Positions 1 through 5,377 of a stretch of DNA of 7,670 nucleotides are shown in pieces. This DNA comes from JACRBT01 sp964474285. Its GTDB lineage: Bacteria; Chloroflexota; Dehalococcoidia; Tepidiformales; Tepidiformaceae. Position 1 is the first letter of the stretch, and every line of letters starts with the position of its first letter. The DNA lies in the NCBI GenBank assembly GCA_964474285.1, contig CAYYSD010000143.1:1-7670 (forward strand), given 5' to 3'. Under the pieces are notes generated by a model. It was not told where the DNA came from and did no database searches. It saw nothing but the letters and a program-made list of their open reading frames with translations. The position numbers and the translations under genes are program-made.

Positions 1-510
1 CTCGACGCGAAGGACCTCATCGGGCTGGTGCGCCGGGGAGGGACGTCCTGGCAGACGCTCGTGCGGCCGGTGGCGGCTGTGCCGGAAGCGGTCAGCGTTG
101 AAGTGGCCGTGGCTGAGATGCGGACGCGCAAGGTGCAACTGCTGGTACTCGTGGATGAGCACGGCGGCACTGCTGGGATCGTGACGGCGGACGAGGTGCT
201 CTACCGGCTGCTGGGGCGCTGGCTGGGCGGCGCTCGCGCGGCGGGCGAGGCAGTCCGGCCGCTCTCGACAGGCAACATGCTCGTGAGCGGCCTGGCGCTT
301 ATCTCCGACGTGGAGGATGCCACACAGCTGGACATTTCGGGCGACGATTACGACACGGTTGGGGGCTTCCTCATGACGCGGCTCGGGCGCATACCGCGCG
401 TCGGCGACCGCGTGGAAGCGGGCGACTACGAATTCCGCGTGATGGCCATGGACAGCCGCCGGGTGGACCGCGTCCTTCTCCTTCGCCGGGAGTCGACGCC
501 GAAGGAGTAA
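1..510 (+). CDS. CBS / CorC-HlyC domain protein, C-terminal part (5' truncated)
   Basis: The reading frame is open from base 1 to a TAA at 508-510, giving the last 169 residues; the start lies outside the window. Residues about 1-75 form the second CBS domain of a pair, with the family signature DEHGGTAGIVT at 52-62. Residues about 90-165 form the CorC/HlyC-type transporter-associated domain, with DYDTVGG (116-122) and GRIPRVGD (129-136). In this family (CorC, HlyC, YfjD, TlyC-like) these domains sit in the cytoplasm behind a DUF21/CNNM membrane domain, and several members are tied to Mg2+ or Co2+ export or resistance. The missing 5' part presumably encodes the membrane domain, but a soluble CorC-like protein without it cannot be excluded. 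The GTG at 28 is only an internal codon: the homologous sequence continues upstream of it. The gene converges on cofE and I see no terminator between them. Confidence 0.87.
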   Translation, partial: LDAKDLIGLVRRGGTSWQTLVRPVAAVPEAVSVEVAVAEMRTRKVQLLVLVDEHGGTAGIVTADEVLYRLLGRWLGGARAAGEAVRPLSTGNMLVSGLALISDVEDATQLDISGDDYDTVGGFLMTRLGRIPRVGDRVEAGDYEFRVMAMDSRRVDRVLLLRRESTPKE

Positions 511-517
511 GCCCCGA

Positions 518-1270
518 CTAGCGGAAAAGGTCGCGTTCGCTGTCGCGAATGATGTCCTGCATGGAGGCTTCTTCGTTGACTTCCCAGGGGTGGCCGCGGA
601 CGACGGCGACGGGCACGCGGCTGAGGTTGCCCTTGACGAGCTCGGCCGCCCCGGCGAGTTCATCCGCGACGCAGAGGGCTTGCACGCGAAACTCGTGTCC
701 GTGAGGGTCGACCTGGCCGATGTAGCTGATCACCGGGTGCATCCCGGCGATGCCGATAGCGATGTCGGTCTGGGCTTCGCGCCACGGGCGGCCAAAGGTA
801 TCGGAGATGATGACCGCAATGTTGAGGCCGCGGGCGCGAAAGCCTTCGCGAAAGCGGCGGCAGCTGGCATCAGGTTCGAGCGGGAGGAGGACTGCGAGGC
901 CATGGCCCCCGGAGCTCGACTGATCGACGCCGCTGTTGGCGCAGATGAAGCCGTGGCGCGTTTCCGTGATGAGAATCGGGCCGACCTGGCGGACGACGCG
1001 GCGCGATTCGTTGAGAACAAGCTCGACGATGCGCGCGTCCTTCTCCCAGCGGTCCGCGTACTGCTGCGCGAATGGTGAGACCTGCACGGAATCGAGTTCC
1101 ACCACGCGGCCTTCGGCCTTCGAGACGATCTTCGAGGTGTAGACGACGACATCGCCATCAGCGAGCGGCGTGCCTGCGGCGTCCGCAGCCGTGATGACGG
1201 CCTCGACGAGGTCCGTTCCGGCCGTGATTTCCGGCAAGCCGGGCACGCCGAAGATGTTCAGTCCTGCCAT
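518..1270 (-). CDS. cofE: Coenzyme F420-0:L-glutamate ligase (CofE)
   Basis: A 250-residue protein that matches the CofE family along its whole length. CofE uses GTP and divalent metal to add gamma-linked L-glutamate to F420-0, making F420-1 and F420-2, in the cytoplasm. Visible family motifs are GLPEI (11-15), a TSKIVSKAEGRVV stretch (45-57), the KDARIVELVLNES region (77-89), HGFICANSGVD (106-116), ISDTFGRPWR (155-164) with TDIAIG (168-173), VADELAGAAELV (201-212) and the C-terminal DLFR. The start is ATG at 1268-1270: GGAGG (1278-1282) sits 7 bases upstream, and CofE proteins begin with a segment like this one. A longer in-frame extension to 1534 would run through npdG and has no homology. 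It is a stand-alone CofE, without the C-terminal nitroreductase-like domain of actinobacterial FbiB. It lies 34 bases downstream of npdG on the same strand, probably in one transcript. Confidence 0.95.
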   Translation of the reverse strand: MAGLNIFGVPGLPEITAGTDLVEAVITAADAAGTPLADGDVVVYTSKIVSKAEGRVVELDSVQVSPFAQQYADRWEKDARIVELVLNESRRVVRQVGPILITETRHGFICANSGVDQSSSGGHGLAVLLPLEPDASCRRFREGFRARGLNIAVIISDTFGRPWREAQTDIAIGIAGMHPVISYIGQVDPHGHEFRVQALCVADELAGAAELVKGNLSRVPVAVVRGHPWEVNEEASMQDIIRDSERDLFR

Positions 1271-1277
1271 CTGTGAG

Positions 1278-1282
1278 CCTCC
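1278..1282 (-). promoter_or_regulatory. Shine-Dalgarno site of cofE
   Basis: Read on the minus strand this is GGAGG, 7 bases before the ATG at 1268-1270. It fixes the cofE start inside a longer open frame that extends into npdG. Confidence 0.8.
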
Positions 1283-1304
1283 GGGCGGAAACAGAGCCGC
1301 CGAT

Positions 1305-1970
1305 TCAGTGGGTGTCGTCGCCGATGCCGACGATGCGGATGCTGGTCTGGGTCTTGTATTTGCGGTTGAGGTTGATGAGCATCGAGGTGAGCATCTCGAC
1401 GTAGCGGCTCTGCGAGGCGCCGCCCGCGTCGACGCCGCGGACGCCCTGGATCTGGTTCGCCAGGCCAATGATGACCGCCTTCGCGTCCGCGTCCCGCCCG
1501 GAGACCAGGACGTCGCAATCGATGGCGTGGTCAATTTCCATCAGCTTTTCGGCGCTCATGTTCTGGAAAGCGGAAACTACGCGCGCGTTTGGAAGCTGGG
1601 CGGCGGCTTCCTGAAGGGCGGATTTGCCTTCCACGTTGAGCGCGACAGCGCCCACGCCCTGAACGAACTCGAGCGGGGCCACGACGTTGCAGACGATCTT
1701 GCCGTCGAGCTTTTCGCTCAGCGCAGCGAGGGTTGCCTGTTGGCCGCTATAGGGAAAGGTGAGGAAGACGACGTCGGCTCCCTCGACCGAGAAAGCGTTA
1801 TCGCCGCCGGAAGCTGAGCAGCCGGGGACGGCTTCGCGCACTTTGGCCGCGCCCTCTTCTCCGCGCTCCTGCGAACGCGAGCCGATGATGACTTCGTGCC
1901 CGGCGTGCGCCATCCGCATCGCCAGCCCCAGTCCTTCTGGGCCCGTGCCACCAACAAACGCCAGCTTCAT
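1305..1970 (-). CDS. npdG: NADPH-dependent F420 reductase (F420H2:NADP+ oxidoreductase)
   Basis: A 221-residue protein of the F420-dependent NADP reductase family (FNO/NpdG). It transfers hydride between reduced F420 and NADP+, linking the F420 pool to NADPH. The N terminus is a Rossmann fold with the nucleotide loop GGTGPEGLGLA (7-17), followed by VIIGSR (27-32), where the S-R pair is the usual contact to the NADPH 2'-phosphate. The C-terminal part keeps the family's order of motifs: VVSAFQNMSAEKL (131-143), CDVLVSGRDADAK (152-164) and a GVDAGGASQSRYVE segment (179-192), followed by the C-terminal helix. The length is typical of the family. The start is ATG at 1968-1970, with GGAGGGG at 1980-1986. 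It is the first gene of a pair with cofE, so cofactor synthesis and use are likely co-expressed. An imidazole-type F420-binding relative with another substrate is less likely given the close motif match. Confidence 0.94.
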   Translation of the reverse strand: MKLAFVGGTGPEGLGLAMRMAHAGHEVIIGSRSQERGEEGAAKVREAVPGCSASGGDNAFSVEGADVVFLTFPYSGQQATLAALSEKLDGKIVCNVVAPLEFVQGVGAVALNVEGKSALQEAAAQLPNARVVSAFQNMSAEKLMEIDHAIDCDVLVSGRDADAKAVIIGLANQIQGVRGVDAGGASQSRYVEMLTSMLINLNRKYKTQTSIRIVGIGDDTH

Positions 1971-1979
1971 GCGGTTCAG

Positions 1980-1986
1980 CCCCTCC
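1980..1986 (-). promoter_or_regulatory. Shine-Dalgarno site of npdG
   Basis: Read on the minus strand this is GGAGGGG, 9 bases before the npdG ATG. It directly follows the 3' arm of an inverted repeat (1987-2010), so folding of the leader could affect access to it. Confidence 0.75.
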
Positions 1987-2010
1987 GGATTCCGTTCGAG
2001 CCCGGAATCC
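1987..2010 (-). promoter_or_regulatory. Inverted repeat in the npdG leader
   Basis: GGATTCCG at 1987-1994 and CGGAATCC at 2003-2010 are perfect 8-base inverted arms around an 8-base loop. On the minus strand the hairpin ends directly before the npdG Shine-Dalgarno. No T-run follows, so it is a poor intrinsic terminator for the gene upstream. It could be a leader hairpin or a DNA operator placed just after the predicted transcription start; the sequence does not decide between them. Confidence 0.45.
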
Positions 2011-2023
2011 CGAGCGCCGACGT

Positions 2024-2053
2024 AGTCTACCAGCGACGCTCCGCAGGGGTGAA
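2024..2053 (-). promoter_or_regulatory. Putative promoter of npdG-cofE
   Basis: On the minus strand, TTCACC (2048-2053, 4 of 6 to the -35 consensus) and TAGACT (2024-2029, 4 of 6 to the -10 consensus) are separated by 18 bases. Transcription would begin near 2017, giving a leader of about 45 bases that holds the hairpin and the Shine-Dalgarno. The layout closely resembles the better-matched promoter before rplU (TTGACC-N18-TAGACT), which raises confidence. Without it, npdG would depend on read-through from the secreted-protein gene that ends at 2061. Confidence 0.45.
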
Positions 2054-2060
2054 ACGCGGA

Positions 2061-5054
2061 TCAGGGCGTGGGTACCACCACACCGGCCGGGGCCTGGAAG
2101 AAGTAGTAGCGGCCGTGTCTGACCCCTTCGGCCAGTGAGTTGAAGGCGTTGGGGAAGCCGGCGAACCAGAACTGGAACCCCTGGGTGGCTGTGCTCCATT
2201 CGAAGACGGCCGAAATTGTGGCCGGGAGCTGACTCCCGAGGTCATCCAGGGCGATGCCCGAGCCGCTCCAGACGACGCCGGTCGCGCCTTCGCTCGTGGT
2301 GAAGTTGCCACCGGGCGTGGGCACGGTGTAGGCGCCTGCACCCGGGACGGTGATCGTTGCCACGGCGCCCGCCTGGAAGAAGTAGAACCCGCCCGGCTCT
2401 ACCCCGGCCAGGGTGTTGAACAACGAGGGGAAGCCTCGGAACCAGAAGTCGAAGCGCTGGCCGTTGTTGTTCCATTGATAGACGGCGGTGACTTCAGCGG
2501 GGAAGTCCGCTTCGAAACCAGCCGAGTTGCGCGCGGTCCCGGTCCAGATCGCGCCGGTCGACCCGGCGATCACGTCGATCCCGCCCGGTGGGGGCGGGGC
2601 GTCGTCGTTATCGGTGATGGTGACGGTCGCACTGCTCACAGCTCCAGGCGCGGCTGTCCCGAAGGGACCGGTCAGCGTGACCACAACGGTCTCATCGCTC
2701 TCGTCTTCCGCGTCGTCGACGATGCTGATCTGGCAGTGTTTCGCGGCAGAATCCCCGGCGGCCCAGGAAAGGGTGACCGGATTAGCGAGGGTGGCATCGC
2801 CGGCGCTTGCCGAGCCGCCCGCGGCCAACGCACACGTCGCGGAGGCGGCGCCGGTGGACCCGCCGGTGCGGGTGACCGTGAGTTGGACGGTGCCGGCGCC
2901 TTCCGAGAAGGAAGCTGCTGGCTGGCTGAATTGCAGCGTGCCGCCGCTCCCGCCGCCGCCGTCGTTGTCCTGGATCGTGACCACAGCGGAGACGAGCGCG
3001 CCGAGCGTGGCCGATCCGGTCGGGCCGGTGAGCGTGAGGTTGATCGTTTCGGACGGCTCGCCAATGACGTCATTGATGATGCTGATCGTGCAGTTCTTTG
3101 TTGCCGTGTCTCCCGAGAACCAGGTGACCGATGCAGCGGTCATGTTGAAGTCCGAGCCCTGGGTTGCTGTCCCACCGGCGGCCACGCTGCATGTCGCTGT
3201 GGCAATACCGACGGAACCTCCTGTCCGGGTGACGCCGATTGTGGCGATACCGCCGCCTTCGACGGCGTTGTATGTGGCGGCGGCGAACTGGACGGTGCCG
3301 CCTGCGCCGGCGACGTCGTTGTCGTTAATGGTGACGGTTGTCGTGGTCTGCGCGCCGAGGGTGGCGGTGCCACCGGCGGTAAGCGAGAAGTCGATCGTCT
3401 CGGGTCCTTCGAATACGGTGTCATTGATGATGGTGACCATGCAGAGCTTGGTGGAGCCGTCGCCGGATCCCCAGGATACGAGGCCGCTGACGGGGGACAT
3501 GGTGAAGTCGGAAGCCAGGGTGGCCGTGCTCGTCGGCTCGATGTGGCAGGTGGCGTTGGCCGCGCCGGCTGTGCCGCCGGTCCGCGTGACCTGTACGCTC
3601 ACGAGCGAGCCGCCTTCCGCGCCCGTGTAGGCGGGCGCCCCGAACTGGACGGTACCGCCCGAATCGTTGTCCACGATAGTGAACTCCGCAGTGGTCTGGG
3701 CGCCGAGGGTTGCGGCGCCGCCGGCTGTGAGGGTGAGGTTGACCGTCTCAGGCCCTTCGATGAGCTGATCGTTGACGATCGACAGGATGCAGTTCTTGTT
3801 GGCGGAATCCCCGCTCGACCAGTTCACTGTGGGCGACGAGATGCTGAAGTCGGTGATCACGGTGGCGCTTCCGCCGGCCGCCACAGCACAGGTCGCGCTC
3901 GCCGCGCCAGTGGAGCCGCCGGTGCGCGTGATGGCGACGTTCACGAAGGTGGAGCCTTCTGCGCCGGAATAGGTGGCGCTTTGAAAGGCGACCTGACCGC
4001 CCACCCCGGCAAAGTCGTTGTCGGTGATGGAGAGGGTGGCATTTACCTGCGCGCCGAGCGTGGCTGAGCCGGTTGGCCCCGAGAGCTGGAGGTTCGCCGA
4101 CTCAGGCCCTTCGACAAGGGCATCGTTGATGAGCGTGGCAACGCAATTCTTATTGGTGGATTCGCCGTCCTGCCAGGTGACGGTTGAGGTGGTGAGCGAG
4201 AAGTCCTCCGGCGCGGTTGCTGCTCCGCCGGCGACAACGCTGCACGTTGCCGTCGCGACACCCGCATACCCGCCGATGCGCGAGATGGCGATGTTGACGG
4301 TGAGCGGGCCAGCTTCGGCGCCGACGTAGGTCACACTGTTGAACTGCACCGTGCCACCGCTGGGAGTGCCGAAGGTGAAGGCGTTGTTGGCGTGAGCTTT
4401 CTCGATGAAAGCCAGACCCGGGTTCTGGACAGTGATGTTGACGACATCGTCGATGTGCGGGGGCGTGATGAAGGTAATGTGGTTTTCGTCGGGGACCGTG
4501 ACGTCGTCCTTGTCCACCTCGACGCCATCGATGAGCACCTGCGCTTTCATATCGATGGTAGTGCCGTTCGCGAAATTGGTCCCGGTGAGGGTGACCACAG
4601 TCCCGCCCGTCGTCGGACCGGAGGGCGGCGAGACCTGTGAAATGGTCGGAACGCAGACCTGGCTGGCACTGCCGCCGGCCGGGTAGGCCAGGTTGACTCC
4701 GGTCAGCGTGTCACCAGCCCGCAGGCAAACGCGTGTCGGCGTGATTTCGCCATTGATGAACGTATCTGCAGTGGAAAAGGTGGGACCGATCGCGAAGCAA
4801 TCGAGTGTGAGGGAGTATTGCCCGGCGACCGTGGTGGGCGAACCCGAGAGTGTTGCGCAAGAGGAACGGCCGGGGCCGAACTCCACAACGGTTCCGATGG
4901 GTGCGGGCGATCCGTTCAAGGTGAGCGTGCCGGAGACGGTGATGGGCGCTGCGGCCCGGACCGGACCGGCCGTCGAGCCGGCTGAGAGGGCTACCATACT
5001 CAAGAACGCGGCCAGCGCCAGCCACCACCTGCGCGAGTGTCGTTTCCGGGTCAT
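2061..5054 (-). CDS. Secreted Calx-beta repeat protein with IPT/TIG domain and C-terminal aromatic doublet
   Basis: A 997-residue exported protein of unknown specific function. Domains in order: signal peptide about 1-36 (basic MTRKRHSRR, hydrophobic core, small residues at VRAAA); a small beta domain about 37-132 beginning VSGTLTLNGSPAP, like modules common in Chloroflexota surface proteins; an IPT/TIG domain about 136-229 (PTISQVSPPSGPTTGG); five Calx-beta repeats at 233-347, 352-464, 466-580, 585-698 and 704-817, each ending in a DND calcium-site motif and most with an acidic NDxxxEGPE-like loop; a DDAPPPPGG linker; and two copies of an aromatic module at about 826-997. Calx-beta domains generally bind Ca2+ and occur in adhesins and cell-surface proteins, so a surface or matrix role is inferred. 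No catalytic domain, C-terminal membrane helix, LPXTG or PEP-CTERM signal is visible. The start at 5052-5054 is chosen for its Shine-Dalgarno and signal peptide; the open frame continues upstream to 5240 without either. Confidence 0.9.
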   Translation of the reverse strand: MTRKRHSRRWWLALAAFLSMVALSAGSTAGPVRAAAPITVSGTLTLNGSPAPIGTVVEFGPGRSSCATLSGSPTTVAGQYSLTLDCFAIGPTFSTADTFINGEITPTRVCLRAGDTLTGVNLAYPAGGSASQVCVPTISQVSPPSGPTTGGTVVTLTGTNFANGTTIDMKAQVLIDGVEVDKDDVTVPDENHITFITPPHIDDVVNITVQNPGLAFIEKAHANNAFTFGTPSGGTVQFNSVTYVGAEAGPLTVNIAISRIGGYAGVATATCSVVAGGAATAPEDFSLTTSTVTWQDGESTNKNCVATLINDALVEGPESANLQLSGPTGSATLGAQVNATLSITDNDFAGVGGQVAFQSATYSGAEGSTFVNVAITRTGGSTGAASATCAVAAGGSATVITDFSISSPTVNWSSGDSANKNCILSIVNDQLIEGPETVNLTLTAGGAATLGAQTTAEFTIVDNDSGGTVQFGAPAYTGAEGGSLVSVQVTRTGGTAGAANATCHIEPTSTATLASDFTMSPVSGLVSWGSGDGSTKLCMVTIINDTVFEGPETIDFSLTAGGTATLGAQTTTTVTINDNDVAGAGGTVQFAAATYNAVEGGGIATIGVTRTGGSVGIATATCSVAAGGTATQGSDFNMTAASVTWFSGDTATKNCTISIINDVIGEPSETINLTLTGPTGSATLGALVSAVVTIQDNDGGGGSGGTLQFSQPAASFSEGAGTVQLTVTRTGGSTGAASATCALAAGGSASAGDATLANPVTLSWAAGDSAAKHCQISIVDDAEDESDETVVVTLTGPFGTAAPGAVSSATVTITDNDDAPPPPGGIDVIAGSTGAIWTGTARNSAGFEADFPAEVTAVYQWNNNGQRFDFWFRGFPSLFNTLAGVEPGGFYFFQAGAVATITVPGAGAYTVPTPGGNFTTSEGATGVVWSGSGIALDDLGSQLPATISAVFEWSTATQGFQFWFAGFPNAFNSLAEGVRHGRYYFFQAPAGVVVPTP
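2064..2579 (-). repeat. Two tandem C-terminal aromatic modules in the secreted protein
   Basis: Residues about 826-914 (2313-2579) and 915-997 (2064-2312) of the secreted protein repeat with a 92-residue period. Equivalent positions include W837/W929 in a G-(A/V)-(I/V)-W-(T/S)-G motif, W861/W953 in a V(Y/F)xW motif, the WFRGFPSLFN / WFAGFPNAFN block (871-880 / 963-972), NTL/NSL, and YFFQ (891-894 / 984-987). The copies have diverged, so the duplication is not recent. I know similar W-x-x-G-x-P-x-x-x-N-T-L modules from Chloroflexota surface proteins but cannot name a defined family. Confidence 0.8.
2604..4358 (-). repeat. Array of five Calx-beta coding repeats
   Basis: Five direct coding repeats: 4014-4358, 3663-4001, 3315-3659, 2961-3302 and 2604-2945, in order of translation, with a period of 342-357 bases. 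Each encodes a GG(T/Q)(V/L)xF opening strand, a GG-rich turn, a cysteine in an ATC context, a second cysteine 33-35 residues later in a K-x-C context, a GA(Q/L/V) turn and a closing DND. The repeats are clearly homologous but differ at many codons, which argues against recent slippage or an assembly artefact. Confidence 0.88.
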
Positions 5055-5060
5055 GGTTGT

Positions 5061-5067
5061 CCCTCCC
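5061..5067 (-). promoter_or_regulatory. Shine-Dalgarno site of the secreted-protein gene
   Basis: Read on the minus strand this is GGGAGGG, 6 bases before the ATG at 5052-5054. Together with the signal peptide that begins there, it decides the start in favour of 5054 over upstream in-frame codons. Confidence 0.82.
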
Positions 5068-5104
5068 ACGGGCCGCCCTCTCCGCGAAGGCGCAGAGGCC
5101 CGTG
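5067..5104 (-). promoter_or_regulatory. Leader hairpin before the secreted-protein gene
   Basis: CACGGGCC (5067-5074) and GGCCCGTG (5097-5104) are perfect 8-base arms. Between them the minus-strand RNA can form a second GC-rich stem, CUCUGCG with CGCGGAG (one G-U pair) around a CCUU loop; the two stems compete for or share some bases. The 3' arm ends at the Shine-Dalgarno, so the structure may modulate translation. No T-run follows, so it does not look like a terminator. Confidence 0.5.
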
Positions 5105-5347
5105 AGCGAACAATCGACACCGGAACCGCCGGGCCGAACGCGTGTATTGCCGTAGGGGGATGAAGTTCCCGGATCGCAACCTGGTGGAAGCCGTTCTGAC
5201 ACCGGCGGCTGGCGGGATGCGCGGTTTCCCCGATTGCCAACGGCGGGAACGCGGGAGAAGGTCGAATGTGCGATCAGGACACCGCGAGCGGAGCACCGCG
5301 GGGTATAGGCGCGCTTACACGTGCCACCCGGCGAGGCTGGACCCATC

Positions 5348-5356
5348 TGCTATACT
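5348..5356 (+). promoter_or_regulatory. Extended -10 promoter element of ftsH
   Basis: TGCTATACT contains a -10 hexamer TATACT (5351-5356, 5 of 6 to TATAAT) preceded by the TGn extension. No recognisable -35 lies 16-19 bases upstream (the site reads CCCGGC-like), which fits an extended -10 promoter. The start of transcription would be near 5363, giving a very short leader of about 15 bases before the ATG at 5378, with AAGG at 5366-5369 as ribosome-binding site. Confidence 0.6.
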
Positions 5357-5377
5357 CGATTCCATAAGGCGCGAGCT

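Larger units (their letters stand above)
5055..5377. other. Divergent intergenic region between the secreted-protein gene and ftsH
   Basis: This 323-base region holds the leader of the secreted-protein gene (Shine-Dalgarno 5061-5067, hairpin 5067-5104) and the ftsH promoter and ribosome-binding site (5348-5369). Between about 5105 and 5347 I see no gene, tRNA or terminator. Open frames here have no homology or start signals. I could not identify a convincing -35/-10 pair for the minus-strand gene. GACACCG occurs three times on the plus strand (5116, 5198, 5278), at 82- and 80-base intervals. Confidence 0.7.

Noticed and set aside
1271..1534. Upstream extension of cofE into npdG
   Set aside because: The extra 88 residues are Arg/Ser/Thr-rich and overlap the npdG coding sequence out of frame; the ATG at 1268-1270 has a Shine-Dalgarno and begins the CofE homology.
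1170..1817. Plus-strand open frame of 215 codons across cofE and npdG
   Set aside because: It is antisense to two well-supported genes and shows no domain or start signal.
2475..4067. Long plus-strand open frame of 530 codons opposite the secreted-protein gene
   Set aside because: It is a shadow frame of GC-rich repeat DNA: biased toward Gly/Arg/Asp/Ala, no domain, no ribosome-binding site, and it is fully covered by a minus-strand gene with clear domains.
2604..4358. Repeat array as an assembly artefact or recent expansion
   Set aside because: The five units differ at many codons and in exact length, so they are old, diverged duplications.
5010..5054. Twin-arginine export signal in the secreted protein
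   Set aside because: An SRRWW stretch is present, but the residues after the two arginines do not fit the Tat consensus; an ordinary Sec signal peptide explains the segment.
5055..5240. Upstream extension of the secreted-protein gene by 62 residues
   Set aside because: It would bury the signal peptide, crosses the leader hairpin, and lacks a ribosome-binding site.
5318..5323. CACGTG palindrome upstream of the ftsH promoter
   Set aside because: A single 6-base palindrome is expected often in GC-rich DNA and has no second copy or partner nearby.
5321..5377. Earlier GTG start for ftsH
   Set aside because: The extension contains the extended -10 promoter, so it would lie upstream of the transcription start; the ATG at 5378 has AAGG in place and begins a normal FtsH N terminus.
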